Source: Streptomyces pactum
Lineage (GTDB): Bacteria; Actinomycetota; Actinomycetes; Streptomycetales; Streptomycetaceae
DNA: 64,000 nt
Direction of reading: 5' to 3'
Assembly: GCF_016031615.1 (NCBI RefSeq)
Contig: NZ_JACYXC010000001.1
Span: forward strand, 2,170,001-2,234,000
Part shown: positions 8,830 through 16,405 of the stretch, piece after piece
How the letters are laid out: each line of letters begins with the position of its first letter
How positions within the stretch are numbered: the first letter of the stretch is position 1
The notes under the pieces: generated by a model
The model's database searches: none
Seen by the model: only the letters and a program-made list of their open reading frames with translations
Told to the model about the DNA's origin: nothing
Translations under genes and position numbers: made by a program

Positions 8830-9753
8830 TTGAGCTACAACCAGCCGCCACCGCCGTCCGGCCCGTACCCGGGCGGGCAGCCGGGCCCGTACGACGGGAC
8901 GCCGGCCCAGCCGCCCGCGGACGCCCCGGGTTCCTTCGGCGCCCCGCCGCCCGCGGGCGCGCCCGGCGCCTCCGGCGGACAGCCCGGTTACGGGTACCCG
9001 CAGCCCGGCTACGGCTACCCGTCGGCCCCGCCCGCCGGTTTCGGGCAGGCCCCGCAGCCGGTCCCGCCGCAGCCCGGTTACGGCTACCCGCAGGCGCCCG
9101 GCCCGTACGGCCAGGGTGCCGGCGCGCCGTCCGGGCCGGTGCCGCCGGCCCCGCGCAAGGACCGGACCAAGGTGATCGCGATCTCCTCCGCCGCGGTGGT
9201 GGTGATCGCCGCGGCGGTGGTCGGCGCGGTGGTGCTCTCCGGCGGCGGGAACGACACCGAGGCGATGAAGCTGGTGCCGCCCAAATCGCTGGGCAGCGAG
9301 GTGTACGAACTGGACGAGGGGCCGCTGAAGGACGAGACGGCCGAGGCCCAGCGGGGCATGCCGGAGGGCGCCACGTCGGTGCTGGCCCGCTACACCCGCA
9401 CCGACGACCCCCGGTCGGGCCTGTCGTTCTCCGGGATGTACGGCGAGTTCAGCGCCCCGGAGAAGGTGCGGGACGCGATGTTCAAGGGGTACCCCGAGGG
9501 GAACGACGAGGCCGAGCTGATCGGGGAACGCAAGACGTTCCAGCCGGACGGCGCGGACGGCCCGTCCGTGGAGTGCCAGGGTGCCAAGCTCTACGGCACG
9601 TACTACGCCGCGGTGTGCGCCTGGGCGGAGGAGACCGACGCCGGCATGGTGGTGAACCTGGACGCGGACGTCACCGCGGAGGAGGACCTGGACCTCAACG
9701 GCGGGGCCAAGCTCGCCGCGGAGCTGTACCGCGACGGCCGCAAGCCGGCCTGA
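8830..9753 (+). CDS. Membrane protein with Pro/Gly/Tyr-rich tail, array copy 4
   Basis: Copy 4 is 307 residues from a TTG start at 8830, chosen because it begins SYNQPPPPSGPYPGG, like the other copies, and has GAGAGGACC upstream; an earlier ATG at 8689 would overlap copy 3. The tail (1-105) has PGYGYPQ and PSGPYPG units; KDRTKV precedes the helix (IAISSAAVVVIAAAVVGAVVL). The outer domain is more diverged: LVPPKSLGSEVYEL, LSFSGMYGEFSAPEKVRD, KTFQPDGADGPSVECQGA, AAVCAWAEETDAGMVVNLDADV and NGGAKLAAELYRDG. Both cysteines are kept. It is the last gene of the run and ends in front of a strong hairpin. Confidence 0.82.
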   Translation: MSYNQPPPPSGPYPGGQPGPYDGTPAQPPADAPGSFGAPPPAGAPGASGGQPGYGYPQPGYGYPSAPPAGFGQAPQPVPPQPGYGYPQAPGPYGQGAGAPSGPVPPAPRKDRTKVIAISSAAVVVIAAAVVGAVVLSGGGNDTEAMKLVPPKSLGSEVYELDEGPLKDETAEAQRGMPEGATSVLARYTRTDDPRSGLSFSGMYGEFSAPEKVRDAMFKGYPEGNDEAELIGERKTFQPDGADGPSVECQGAKLYGTYYAAVCAWAEETDAGMVVNLDADVTAEEDLDLNGGAKLAAELYRDGRKPA

Positions 9754-9893
9754 GCCGCCGCGGTGCCGCGCCGCTGGGGCCGGCACCGCGGACCGGTACC
9801 CCTGCCCCCACCGGCCGCGTGACACCCGTCGCGGACATCCCGGCACGCGGCGCCCCGGCGCCGCGGCGGGGGCTGGCGGCCCGGGAACACACC

Positions 9894-9925
9894 AGGGCCC
9901 CGGGAACATGCGTTCCCGGGGCCCT
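9894..9925. terminator. Bidirectional terminator between array copy 4 and clpX
   Basis: AGGGCCCCGGGAAC and GTTCCCGGGGCCCT form a perfect 14-bp stem with the four-base loop ATGC. It lies between two convergent genes and is followed by TT on one side and preceded by ACACC on the other, so it can serve both. Confidence 0.85.
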
Positions 9926-9979
9926 TCGGCGTTCGGCCGGCCCCCAGGGGGCCGTGCGCGGTGTGGGGCGCGTGCGGCG

Positions 9980-11263
9980 TCAGGCGCTCTTCTCGTGGCG
10001 CTCGCCGCTCTCCCCGCCACGGGTGCGCGGCACCAGGGTGGGGTTGACGTTGGAGTGGACGACGTCGGCGGTGATCACCACCCGGGCCACGTCCTTGCGG
10101 GACGGGACCTCGTACATCACCGACATCAGCACCTCCTCCATGATCGCGCGCAGGCCCCGGGCGCCGGTGCCGCGCAGGATCGCCTGGTCCGCGATGGCCT
10201 CCAGCGCCGGGCGGTCGAAGTCCAGCTCCACGCCGTCGAGTTCGAACAGCCGCTGGTACTGCTTGACCAGGGCGTTCCGCGGCTCCACCAGGATCTGCAG
10301 CAGCGCCTCGCGGTCCAGGTTGTGGACCGAGGTGATCACCGGGAGGCGGCCGATGAACTCGGGGATCATCCCGAACTTCACCAGGTCCTCCGGCATGACC
10401 TCCTGGAACTGGTCACTCGCCTCGATCTCGCGCTTGGAGCGGATGGTGGCGCCGAAGCCGATGCCCTTGGCGCCGGCCCGCGACTCGATGATCTTCTCCA
10501 GCCCGGCGAACGCGCCGCCCACGATGAACAGCACGTTGGTGGTGTCGATCTGGATGAACTCCTGGTGCGGGTGCTTTCGGCCGCCCTGCGGCGGCACCGA
10601 GGCGGTGGTGCCCTCCAGGATCTTCAGCAGCGCCTGCTGGACGCCCTCGCCGGAGACGTCACGGGTGATCGACGGGTTCTCGCTCTTCCGGGCGACCTTG
10701 TCGATCTCGTCGATGTAGATGATGCCGGTCTCGGCCTTCTTGACGTCGTAGTCGGCGGCCTGGATCAGCTTCAGGAGGATGTTCTCCACGTCCTCGCCGA
10801 CGTACCCGGCCTCGGTGAGGGCGGTGGCGTCGGCGATGGCGAACGGGACGTTGAGCATCCGGGCGAGGGTCTGCGCGAGCAGCGTCTTGCCGGAGCCGGT
10901 GGGGCCGAGCAGCAGGATGTTGGACTTGGCCAGCTCGATGCCGTCGTCCTTGTGGCTGCCGTTCTCGCCGGCCTGCACCCGCTTGTAGTGGTTGTAGACG
11001 GCGACCGACAGGGCCTTCTTCGCGGCCTCCTGCCCCACCACGTAGCCTTCGAGGAACTCGTAGATCTCGCGGGGCTTGGGCAGCTCCTCCCAGCGCACCT
11101 CGGAGGTCTCGGCGAGCTCCTCCTCGATGATCTCGTTGCAGAGGTCGATGCACTCGTCGCAGATGTACACACCGGGGCCTGCGATGAGCTTCTTCACCTG
11201 CTTCTGGCTCTTCCCGCAGAACGAGCACTTGAGCAGATCGCCGCCGTCACCGATGCGTGCCAC
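9980..11263 (-). CDS. clpX: ClpX, ATPase subunit of the Clp protease
   Basis: ClpX is the AAA+ unfoldase that feeds substrates to ClpP. The 427-residue protein starts at the GTG at 11263 (ARIGDGGDLLKCSFC), the conserved actinobacterial start; the frame remains open 52 codons upstream but that part is low complexity. The N-terminal zinc domain uses Cys13, Cys16, Cys35 and Cys38. Walker A is GPTGSGKT, Walker B is IIYIDEIDKV, and the ClpP-docking IGF-type loop reads KGIGFGAT. It follows clpP2 at about 170 bp on the same strand. Confidence 0.97.
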   Translation of the reverse strand: MARIGDGGDLLKCSFCGKSQKQVKKLIAGPGVYICDECIDLCNEIIEEELAETSEVRWEELPKPREIYEFLEGYVVGQEAAKKALSVAVYNHYKRVQAGENGSHKDDGIELAKSNILLLGPTGSGKTLLAQTLARMLNVPFAIADATALTEAGYVGEDVENILLKLIQAADYDVKKAETGIIYIDEIDKVARKSENPSITRDVSGEGVQQALLKILEGTTASVPPQGGRKHPHQEFIQIDTTNVLFIVGGAFAGLEKIIESRAGAKGIGFGATIRSKREIEASDQFQEVMPEDLVKFGMIPEFIGRLPVITSVHNLDREALLQILVEPRNALVKQYQRLFELDGVELDFDRPALEAIADQAILRGTGARGLRAIMEEVLMSVMYEVPSRKDVARVVITADVVHSNVNPTLVPRTRGGESGERHEKSA

Positions 11264-11370
11264 GAGGTGCTTCCCCTTCGCCTGGGATCCGCTCTGTTCC
11301 GCGGACCCGGGTGCTTGCGCTGCGCTCTGTACGGGGGCCGAGCCCCCAGCCTCTATGACGGTACCTTGCC

Positions 11371-11389
11371 GGGCCCGCTGTGCGGGCCC
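11371..11389 (-). terminator. Hairpin between clpP2 and clpX
   Basis: GGGCCCGC, a TGT loop, and GCGGGCCC form a perfect 8-bp stem in the 170-bp gap. It may partly terminate or process clpP1P2 transcripts, or belong to the clpX leader. Confidence 0.4.
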
Positions 11390-11432
11390 CCCTTGGACCG
11401 ACTCGGCCCAAGGGGGCACCTGGAGGGGTGTG

Positions 11433-12134
11433 TCACCCCAGGCCGACGGACGACTTCCGGGTGGAGATGATCTGGTCCACCAGCCCGTAGGCGAGGGACT
11501 CCTCGGCGGTGAGGATCTTGTCCCGCTCGATGTCGTCGCGGATCTTCTCGATCGGCTGGGTGGAGTGCTTGGCCAGCATCTCCTCCAGCTGCGAGCGCAT
11601 CCGCAGGATCTCGTTGGCGGCGATCTCCAGGTCGGAGACCTGGCCCCGGCCGGTCTCGCTGTACGGCTGGTGGATCAGCACCCGCGCGTTGGGCAGCGCC
11701 ATCCGCTTGCCGGGCGTGCCGGCCGCGAGCAGCACCGCCGCGGCGGAGGCCGCCTGGCCCATGCAGACCGTCTGGATGTCCGGCTTCACGAACTGCATGG
11801 TGTCGTAGATGGCGGTCAGCGCGGTGAAGGAGCCACCGGGCGAGTTGATGTAGATCGAGATGTCCCGGTCGGGGTCCATCGACTCCAGGCACAGCAGCTG
11901 CGCCATGACGTCGTTGGCCGAGGCGTCGTCGATCTGCACGCCCAGGAAGATCACGCGCTCCTCGAAGAGCTTCGCGTACGGGTCGTACTCGCGGATGCCC
12001 TGCGAGGTGCGCTCCACGAACCGCGGGACGACGTAACGGGACTCGGCGGTGGGGCCGGTGTACCGGGTCTCCGGCCGCGTGGGCAGGCCCGATCCGGGGA
12101 GGAAGCCGGGGAAGTTGTTCATCTGGGTGTTCAC
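11433..12134 (-). CDS. clpP2: ClpP2, proteolytic subunit
   Basis: ClpP2 is a serine protease subunit of the ClpP1P2 tetradecamer. The core reads SRYVVPRFVERTSQG, the nucleophile lies in MGQAASAAAVL, the histidine in ARVLIHQPYSETG, and the aspartate in DIERDKILTAEE. The start is uncertain: GTG at 12134 (NTQMNNFPG) was chosen, ATG at 12122 is close, and a GTG at 12188 overlaps the clpP1 stop as GTGA, which would give translational coupling and a longer Pro/Gln-rich propeptide. The order clpP1-clpP2 is the conserved actinobacterial operon. Confidence 0.95.
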   Translation of the reverse strand: MNTQMNNFPGFLPGSGLPTRPETRYTGPTAESRYVVPRFVERTSQGIREYDPYAKLFEERVIFLGVQIDDASANDVMAQLLCLESMDPDRDISIYINSPGGSFTALTAIYDTMQFVKPDIQTVCMGQAASAAAVLLAAGTPGKRMALPNARVLIHQPYSETGRGQVSDLEIAANEILRMRSQLEEMLAKHSTQPIEKIRDDIERDKILTAEESLAYGLVDQIISTRKSSVGLG

Positions 12135-12184
12135 CGTCCTGGTCTGAGCAGTGGGCTGAGGCTGGCTACGCGGTGGCGTCGGGC

Positions 12185-12799
12185 TCACGCCCCGGTGCCG
12201 CCGCCGCCCGGGATACCGGAGGCCGTGTGGATGACCTCGTCGATCAGGCCGTACTCCTTGGCCTCGTCGGCGGAGAACCAGCGGTCGCGGTCGGAGTCGC
12301 GGGTGATCTGCTCGACGGTCTGGCCGGTGTGGAAGGCGGTCAGCTCCGCCATCCGCTTCTTGGTGTGCAGCAGCCGCTCGGCGTGGATCTTGATGTCCGA
12401 CGCGGAACCGGCCAGGCCGGCGGACGGCTGGTGGATGAGGATCTCGGCGTTCGGCAGCGCGAAGCGCTTGCCGGGGGTGCCGGCGCTCAGCAGGAACTGG
12501 CCCATCGAGGCGGCGAGGCCCATCGCGATGGTGACCACGTCGTTCTTGATGTACTGCATGGTGTCGTAGATCGCCATGCCGGCCGAGATGGAGCCGCCCG
12601 GGGAGTTGATGTAGAGGAAGATGTCCTTTTCCGGGTCGGCGGCGAGCAGCAGCAGCTGTGCGGTGATCTTGTTGGCGATGTCGTCGTCGACCGGCTGGCC
12701 GAGGAAGATGATCCGCTCGTCGAGCAGCCGGTTGTAGACCTGGTCGCCGAGACCGGCGAGGGAGGCCGGGGTGGCGGCGGAAGGCATCGGAATCGTCAC
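12185..12799 (-). CDS. clpP1: ClpP1, proteolytic subunit
   Basis: ClpP1 is the first gene of the clpP1P2 operon and has 204 residues. The catalytic triad is visible as Ser98 in LAASMGQ, His123 in ILIHQPS, and Asp172 in SDRDRWFSA. Length and sequence are typical. Two matches to the ClgR activator box lie about 145-175 bp upstream, consistent with the known ClgR control of this operon in Streptomyces. A TTAGTA hexamer on the minus strand (12890-12895) may be the -10 element. Confidence 0.97.
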   Translation of the reverse strand: MTIPMPSAATPASLAGLGDQVYNRLLDERIIFLGQPVDDDIANKITAQLLLLAADPEKDIFLYINSPGGSISAGMAIYDTMQYIKNDVVTIAMGLAASMGQFLLSAGTPGKRFALPNAEILIHQPSAGLAGSASDIKIHAERLLHTKKRMAELTAFHTGQTVEQITRDSDRDRWFSADEAKEYGLIDEVIHTASGIPGGGGTGA

Positions 12800-12942
12800 G
12801 TGTCCACCTGCTCTTCTCTGACGGCGACGCGCCGTCTCAGCATCTTCGTCGGGCTACTACCGGGTCTTATGGGGACTCCCCTGCCCTCGTACTAACGGAC
12901 CCTAACGCGCTGGTGGGCGGGCGCCATCCCGCATCAGGAACT

Positions 12943-12973
12943 GTTCGCTCTGAGCGCAGGTTCGCCCGCCGCG
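12943..12973 (-). promoter_or_regulatory. Two tandem ClgR-binding boxes upstream of clpP1
   Basis: Two matches to the published Streptomyces ClgR motif GTTCGC-N5-GCG occur in tandem, at 12943-12956 (GTTCGCTCTGAGCG) and 12960-12973 (GTTCGCCCGCCGCG), 17 bp apart. They lie upstream of the likely -10 of clpP1P2, the position expected for an activator. Spacing of about one and two-thirds helical turns means the two sites are on different faces. Confidence 0.75.
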
Positions 12974-13091
12974 GCGGGCCGCGGGGCGCCCGCCGGGGCC
13001 CGTGGGCGACCGGCGGGGGGGCCGTGGCGCCCGGCCGAGGGACCCGCCCGGGGGTCGCCGGACGCGGCGCCCCCGGCGGCCGCGGATGAGC

Positions 13092-13129
13092 GAACGGGCC
13101 CGGACGCGGCGGGGCGTCCGGGCCCGTTC
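13092..13129 (-). terminator. Terminator of tig
   Basis: GAACGGGCCCGGACGC and GCGTCCGGGCCCGTTC form a perfect 16-bp stem with a 6-base loop, about 37 bp after the tig stop codon. Confidence 0.85.
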
Positions 13130-13165
13130 CTGCGAGCCGTGCGGGGGCGGTGCCGGGGCGGCGGA

Positions 13166-14578
13166 TCAGCCCTCGGACTTCTCCGTCCGCTCCTCGGACG
13201 CCTCCTCGGCGGCGTCCTCGGTGCCCTCGGCGGCCTCGACCGTCTCGGCGGTCTCGTCCGTCTCGTCCTCGTCGTCCAGGTCCACGATCTCGCCGTTGGT
13301 GTCCTTGACGGTGGCGGCCTCGACCACGACGGCGAGCGCCTTGCCGCGGGCGACCTCACCGACGAGCATCGGCACCTGGCCACCCTCGACGACGGCCTGG
13401 GCGAACTGGTCCGGGCTCATGCCGGAGGACTGCGCACGGCGCACCAGGTGCTCGGTGAGCTCCTCCTGGCCGACCGACAGCTTCTCCTTGTTGACCAGCT
13501 CGTCGAGGACGAACTGGGTCTTGATGCCCTTCTCGGCCTGCTCCTTGAGCTCGGCCTCGAACTGCTCCTCGGTCTTGTCCTGGATCTTCAGGTACGCCTC
13601 CAGCGTCATGCCCATCTGGCCGAGCTGGTGGTGCTCCAGGTTGTGCTTGCGGGTGCGGATCTCCTCTTCGAGGAGCTTCTCCGGCAGCGGGACCTCGACC
13701 AGCTCCAGGAGGGCGTCGAGCACCTTCTCCTGGGCCTCGGTGGCCTGCTGGAACCGGCGGGACTGGGCCAGCCGCTTGCGGCTGTCGGCCTTCAGCTCCT
13801 CCAGGGTGTCGAACTCGCTCGCCAGCTGGGCGAACTCGTCGTCCAGCTCGGGCAGCTCACGGGCCTTGACCTCGGTGACGTCCACCTTGACCTCGGCCTC
13901 CTTGCCCTGGGCGGAGCCGCCCTTGAGCTCGGAGGTGAAGGTGGCGCTGCCGCCGGCCTCCAGGCCGGTGACGGCCTCGTCGATGCCGTCCAGCAGCTCG
14001 CCGGAGCCGATGGTGTAGGTGACGCCCTTGGCGACGCCGTCCTCCAGCACCTCGCCGTCGACCTTGGCCTCCAGGTCGATGGTGACGACATCGCCCTCGG
14101 CCGCGGCGCGCTCGACCACGGAGGTGGTGGCGAAGCGCTCCCGCAGCTGCTGGACCGAGTTCTCCACGTCCTCGTCGGAGATCTCCACGGCGTCCACGGT
14201 CACCTCGATGCCGGAGTAGTCCGGGATCTCGATGGCCGGGCGGATGTCCACCTCGGCGGTGAACGTCAGCAGCTCGTTGTCCTTGAGCTCGGTGATGTCC
14301 ACCTCGGGCTGGCCGAGGGGGTTGAGCTCACCCTCGTTGACGGCCTCGGTGTAGAACTTCGGGAGCGCGTCGTTGACGGCCTCCTCCAGCACGGCGCCGC
14401 GACCGAACCGCTGGTCGATGACCCGGGCAGGGATCTTGCCCTTGCGGAAGCCCGGCACAGTGACCTGCTGGTTGATCTTCTTGTACGCCGCGTCGAGGCT
14501 GGGCTTGAGCTCCTCGAAGGGCACCTCGACAGTGAGCCGAACCCGGGTCGGGTTCAGGGTCTCCACGGCGCTCTTCAC
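13166..14578 (-). CDS. tig: Trigger factor
   Basis: Trigger factor is the ribosome-bound chaperone and peptidyl-prolyl isomerase. The 470-residue protein has the N-terminal ribosome-binding domain with the signature VPGFRKGKIPARVIDQRFG at about residues 40-60, the FKBP-like domain in the middle (about 150-245), and the helical C-terminal chaperone domain. The C terminus is very acidic and ends in a Glu/Ala-rich tail (about residues 425-470), as in other Streptomyces. Its ATG at 14578 begins KSAVETLNPTRV. It is upstream of clpP1P2 on the same strand but separated by a strong terminator. Confidence 0.97.
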   Translation of the reverse strand: MKSAVETLNPTRVRLTVEVPFEELKPSLDAAYKKINQQVTVPGFRKGKIPARVIDQRFGRGAVLEEAVNDALPKFYTEAVNEGELNPLGQPEVDITELKDNELLTFTAEVDIRPAIEIPDYSGIEVTVDAVEISDEDVENSVQQLRERFATTSVVERAAAEGDVVTIDLEAKVDGEVLEDGVAKGVTYTIGSGELLDGIDEAVTGLEAGGSATFTSELKGGSAQGKEAEVKVDVTEVKARELPELDDEFAQLASEFDTLEELKADSRKRLAQSRRFQQATEAQEKVLDALLELVEVPLPEKLLEEEIRTRKHNLEHHQLGQMGMTLEAYLKIQDKTEEQFEAELKEQAEKGIKTQFVLDELVNKEKLSVGQEELTEHLVRRAQSSGMSPDQFAQAVVEGGQVPMLVGEVARGKALAVVVEAATVKDTNGEIVDLDDEDETDETAETVEAAEGTEDAAEEASEERTEKSEG

Positions 14579-14681
14579 GGTTCGGTCTCCTTGGGGCTGA
14601 CATCTGGGGTTCTGCCGGTCCGCTGCGATTCAGCGACCCGGCGGATCGCGCCCGGTAGAGAGACACAGGCACGCAGTTTGC

Positions 14682-14712
14682 ATAGTAACCGCATGCGCGA
14701 CGGCGCCCACAA
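14682..14712 (-). promoter_or_regulatory. Possible tig promoter
   Basis: On the minus strand TTGTGG (14707-14712) and TACTAT (14682-14687) are 19 bp apart and point at tig. The -10 is good, the spacing is long, so this is tentative. Confidence 0.3.
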
Positions 14713-14744
14713 CGCGATCTTGGCGTCGGTGCCGGTGTTGATGG

Positions 14745-14818
14745 TCGGGGTGGCCGGATTCGAACCGACGACCTTCCGCTCCCAAAGCGGACGCGCTACC
14801 AAGCTGCGCCACACCCCG
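14745..14818 (-). tRNA. tRNA-Pro (anticodon UGG)
   Basis: The 74-nt minus-strand sequence folds into a complete cloverleaf: acceptor CGGGGTG/CACCCCG with discriminator A, D-arm GCGC-loop-GCGC, anticodon stem TCCGC/GCGGA around the loop TTTGGGA, and T-arm GTCGG/CCGGC around TTCGAAT. The loop gives anticodon TGG, which reads proline codons. No CCA is encoded. Confidence 0.95.
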
Positions 14819-14984
14819 TCGGTGCGACACGTAGGGTACATGGCCACGGCCCCGCGGGCCGCCGCATTTCCACTGGAGGGCGGCGTTCTCCCGGGCTTCG
14901 TCCGGAGTGTGCGGAAGACGGTCGCGACCCGCTACGATGCACATCGTGCCGTCACGCCACCGACACGGTGGCCGACCGGTACGC

Positions 14985-15055
14985 GCGGGCGTAGCTCAAT
15001 GGTAGAGCCCCAGTCTTCCAAACTGGCTACGCGGGTTCGATTCCCGTCGCCCGCT
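14985..15055 (+). tRNA. tRNA-Gly (anticodon UCC)
   Basis: The 71-nt sequence folds as a cloverleaf: acceptor GCGGGCG/CGCCCGC with discriminator T, D-arm GCTC/GAGC, anticodon stem CCAGT/ACTGG around CTTCCAA, and T-arm CGGGTTCGATTCCCG. The anticodon is TCC, a glycine tRNA. TACGAT at 14933-14938 is a plausible -10 for it. CCA is not encoded. It is divergent from the proline tRNA. Confidence 0.95.
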
Positions 15056-15073
15056 CGGCGCGCATCGCGTGAC

Positions 15074-15105
15074 ACGGCCCGGCCCGGGATTCCCGGCCGG
15101 GCCGT
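15074..15105 (+). terminator. Terminator of tRNA-Gly
   Basis: ACGGCCCGGCC and GGCCGGGCCGT pair in an 11-bp perfect stem, with a loop that can pair further, 18 bp after the tRNA. Confidence 0.75.
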
Positions 15106-15647
15106 CGTCGTTCACGCCACCGAGGGGCGCACCGGGGCTCTGCGCGGCGCCCGGGGTCTCCGGCGGCGCCCGGAGGTCCGCCCGGCGCCCCACGGGCCCG
15201 TGGCGGCGCGCGGCCGGCCGTGCGCACCGCACCCGCGCCCTCGCATCCCGCGCCCTCGCGCCCCGCGTCCCCGCCGGGCTTCCCTCACGCTTCCACCGCG
15301 CCCCGACCACCACCCGCCGGTCCGTCCGTCCGGCCGGCCGTGCGGTCCCCCACCGGCCGCGCCCCGCCCGCCGGGCGCCGGCGCACCCGCGCTTCCGGTT
15401 CCCGGTGCACCGCTCCCCCGGCGAGGCGTCCGACCCCGGGGGGCCGGGTGTTCCCGCGTTCGCGTACGCGACGGGTTCGGGTGTTCGCATTCGCGACGGC
15501 ACACCCGTGCGGAGCCACCGGCGGGCAGCCCGGAGGCCGGCGGTGGCCACCGAGGCGGACGCGGACCGCGCGCGGCCGCCCGTACCGGGGAGCGCGCGGC
15601 CGGCGCACCCAGCGCCGGACGGACCGGTCGGCGGTCGCCGCGGACGG
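15106..15647. other. Gene-free region
   Basis: About 540 bp between the tRNA terminator and the small membrane protein gene. All open frames are Arg/Pro/Gly-rich low-complexity readings on several strands at once, so no coding sequence is supported. No strong repeat or dyad was seen. Confidence 0.5.
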
Positions 15648-15842
15648 TCAGAGGTCGATGTCGGCGATGGTCCGGGAGAGCGAGTTCAGGAACTCCTGGA
15701 TGTCGGGGGCCATGTCGGTCGAGGCCAGCAGGAAGCCGAAGAGGATCGCGACCAGCGCCGGACCCCCCTTGAGTTTGCCGCTGCGGATCATCAGGAACAT
15801 GACGATGCCCACCAGCAGCACCAAGGACACGGAAATAACCAC
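15648..15842 (-). CDS. Small membrane protein, 64 residues
   Basis: This short protein has two hydrophobic segments at about residues 3-18 and 28-40 joined by a basic turn (RSGKLKGG), then a soluble acidic tail (DMAPDIQEFLNSLSRTIADIDL region). Hydrophobic pattern and composition are unlike the low-complexity frames around it, which is why it is accepted. It starts at GTG 15842. It resembles small conserved Streptomyces proteins of unknown function; no function can be assigned. Confidence 0.7.
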   Translation of the reverse strand: MVISVSLVLLVGIVMFLMIRSGKLKGGPALVAILFGFLLASTDMAPDIQEFLNSLSRTIADIDL

Positions 15843-16405
15843 AGCTGATCACTCGCCCTCGCGGTCGCCATCCGTCTTACCGGCCCGAGGGGCACATCCC
15901 GGTACACCCCCCACGTCCCCATCGTGCCATCAACTGGCCCGGCGCCGGGGGCTCGTGACGGATCGAACACTCTCACCGGGGACACCGGGCACGCCGCCGC
16001 CGGGGCGGCCGGATACCGCGCGAGTGACTCCGGACACCATTCGACGATGTGCCCGGATTTCGAATTCAAGGCTGCCGCGACGTCCCCTCGGCGGAGAAAT
16101 ACCGAATTCACCGGAGGCCGACCCGCCACCCCGACATAAGAACATTGATTCTGACATATCACCGGCGCCACTTGCTGGGCATATGCCCCCTTTAAGGGGG
16201 ATGAAACCGCACAGATCAGACATAGCGGTGCGTGGTATCGGATGCATGGACGCGGAAATCGCCGGAGCGCCGGAGAAATGCCGGGCGGGGTTTTACCGAA
16301 TAGCCGGGGCGGCGCTATGGTCCCTCAGATGTTCCACGCTGCCCCCACCTCGCCATGCGCAGTGCAGCCGCAGGTTCTTCCCCCCACGTTCCCCCGGGAG
16401 CGCCT
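15843..16405. other. Gene-free, relatively AT-rich region upstream of the acyltransferase
   Basis: These 560 bp have visibly lower G+C than the surroundings, especially 16020-16330. A perfect dyad CCCCCTTTAAGGGGG lies at 16186-16200. AT-rich patches around 16130-16160 are promoter-like, but no clear hexamer pair was chosen. No coding sequence is supported. The region probably carries the promoters of the divergent small membrane protein and the acyltransferase. Confidence 0.5.

Noticed and set aside
14745..15055. Possible integration site at the two tRNA genes
   Set aside because: Both tRNAs are intact, no integrase or duplicated tRNA end was seen, and flanking genes are core genes.
15930..16247. 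Minus-strand frame of 105 codons in the AT-rich region before the acyltransferase
   Set aside because: No hydrophobic or domain pattern and no ribosome site; Gly/Arg/Ser-rich low complexity.
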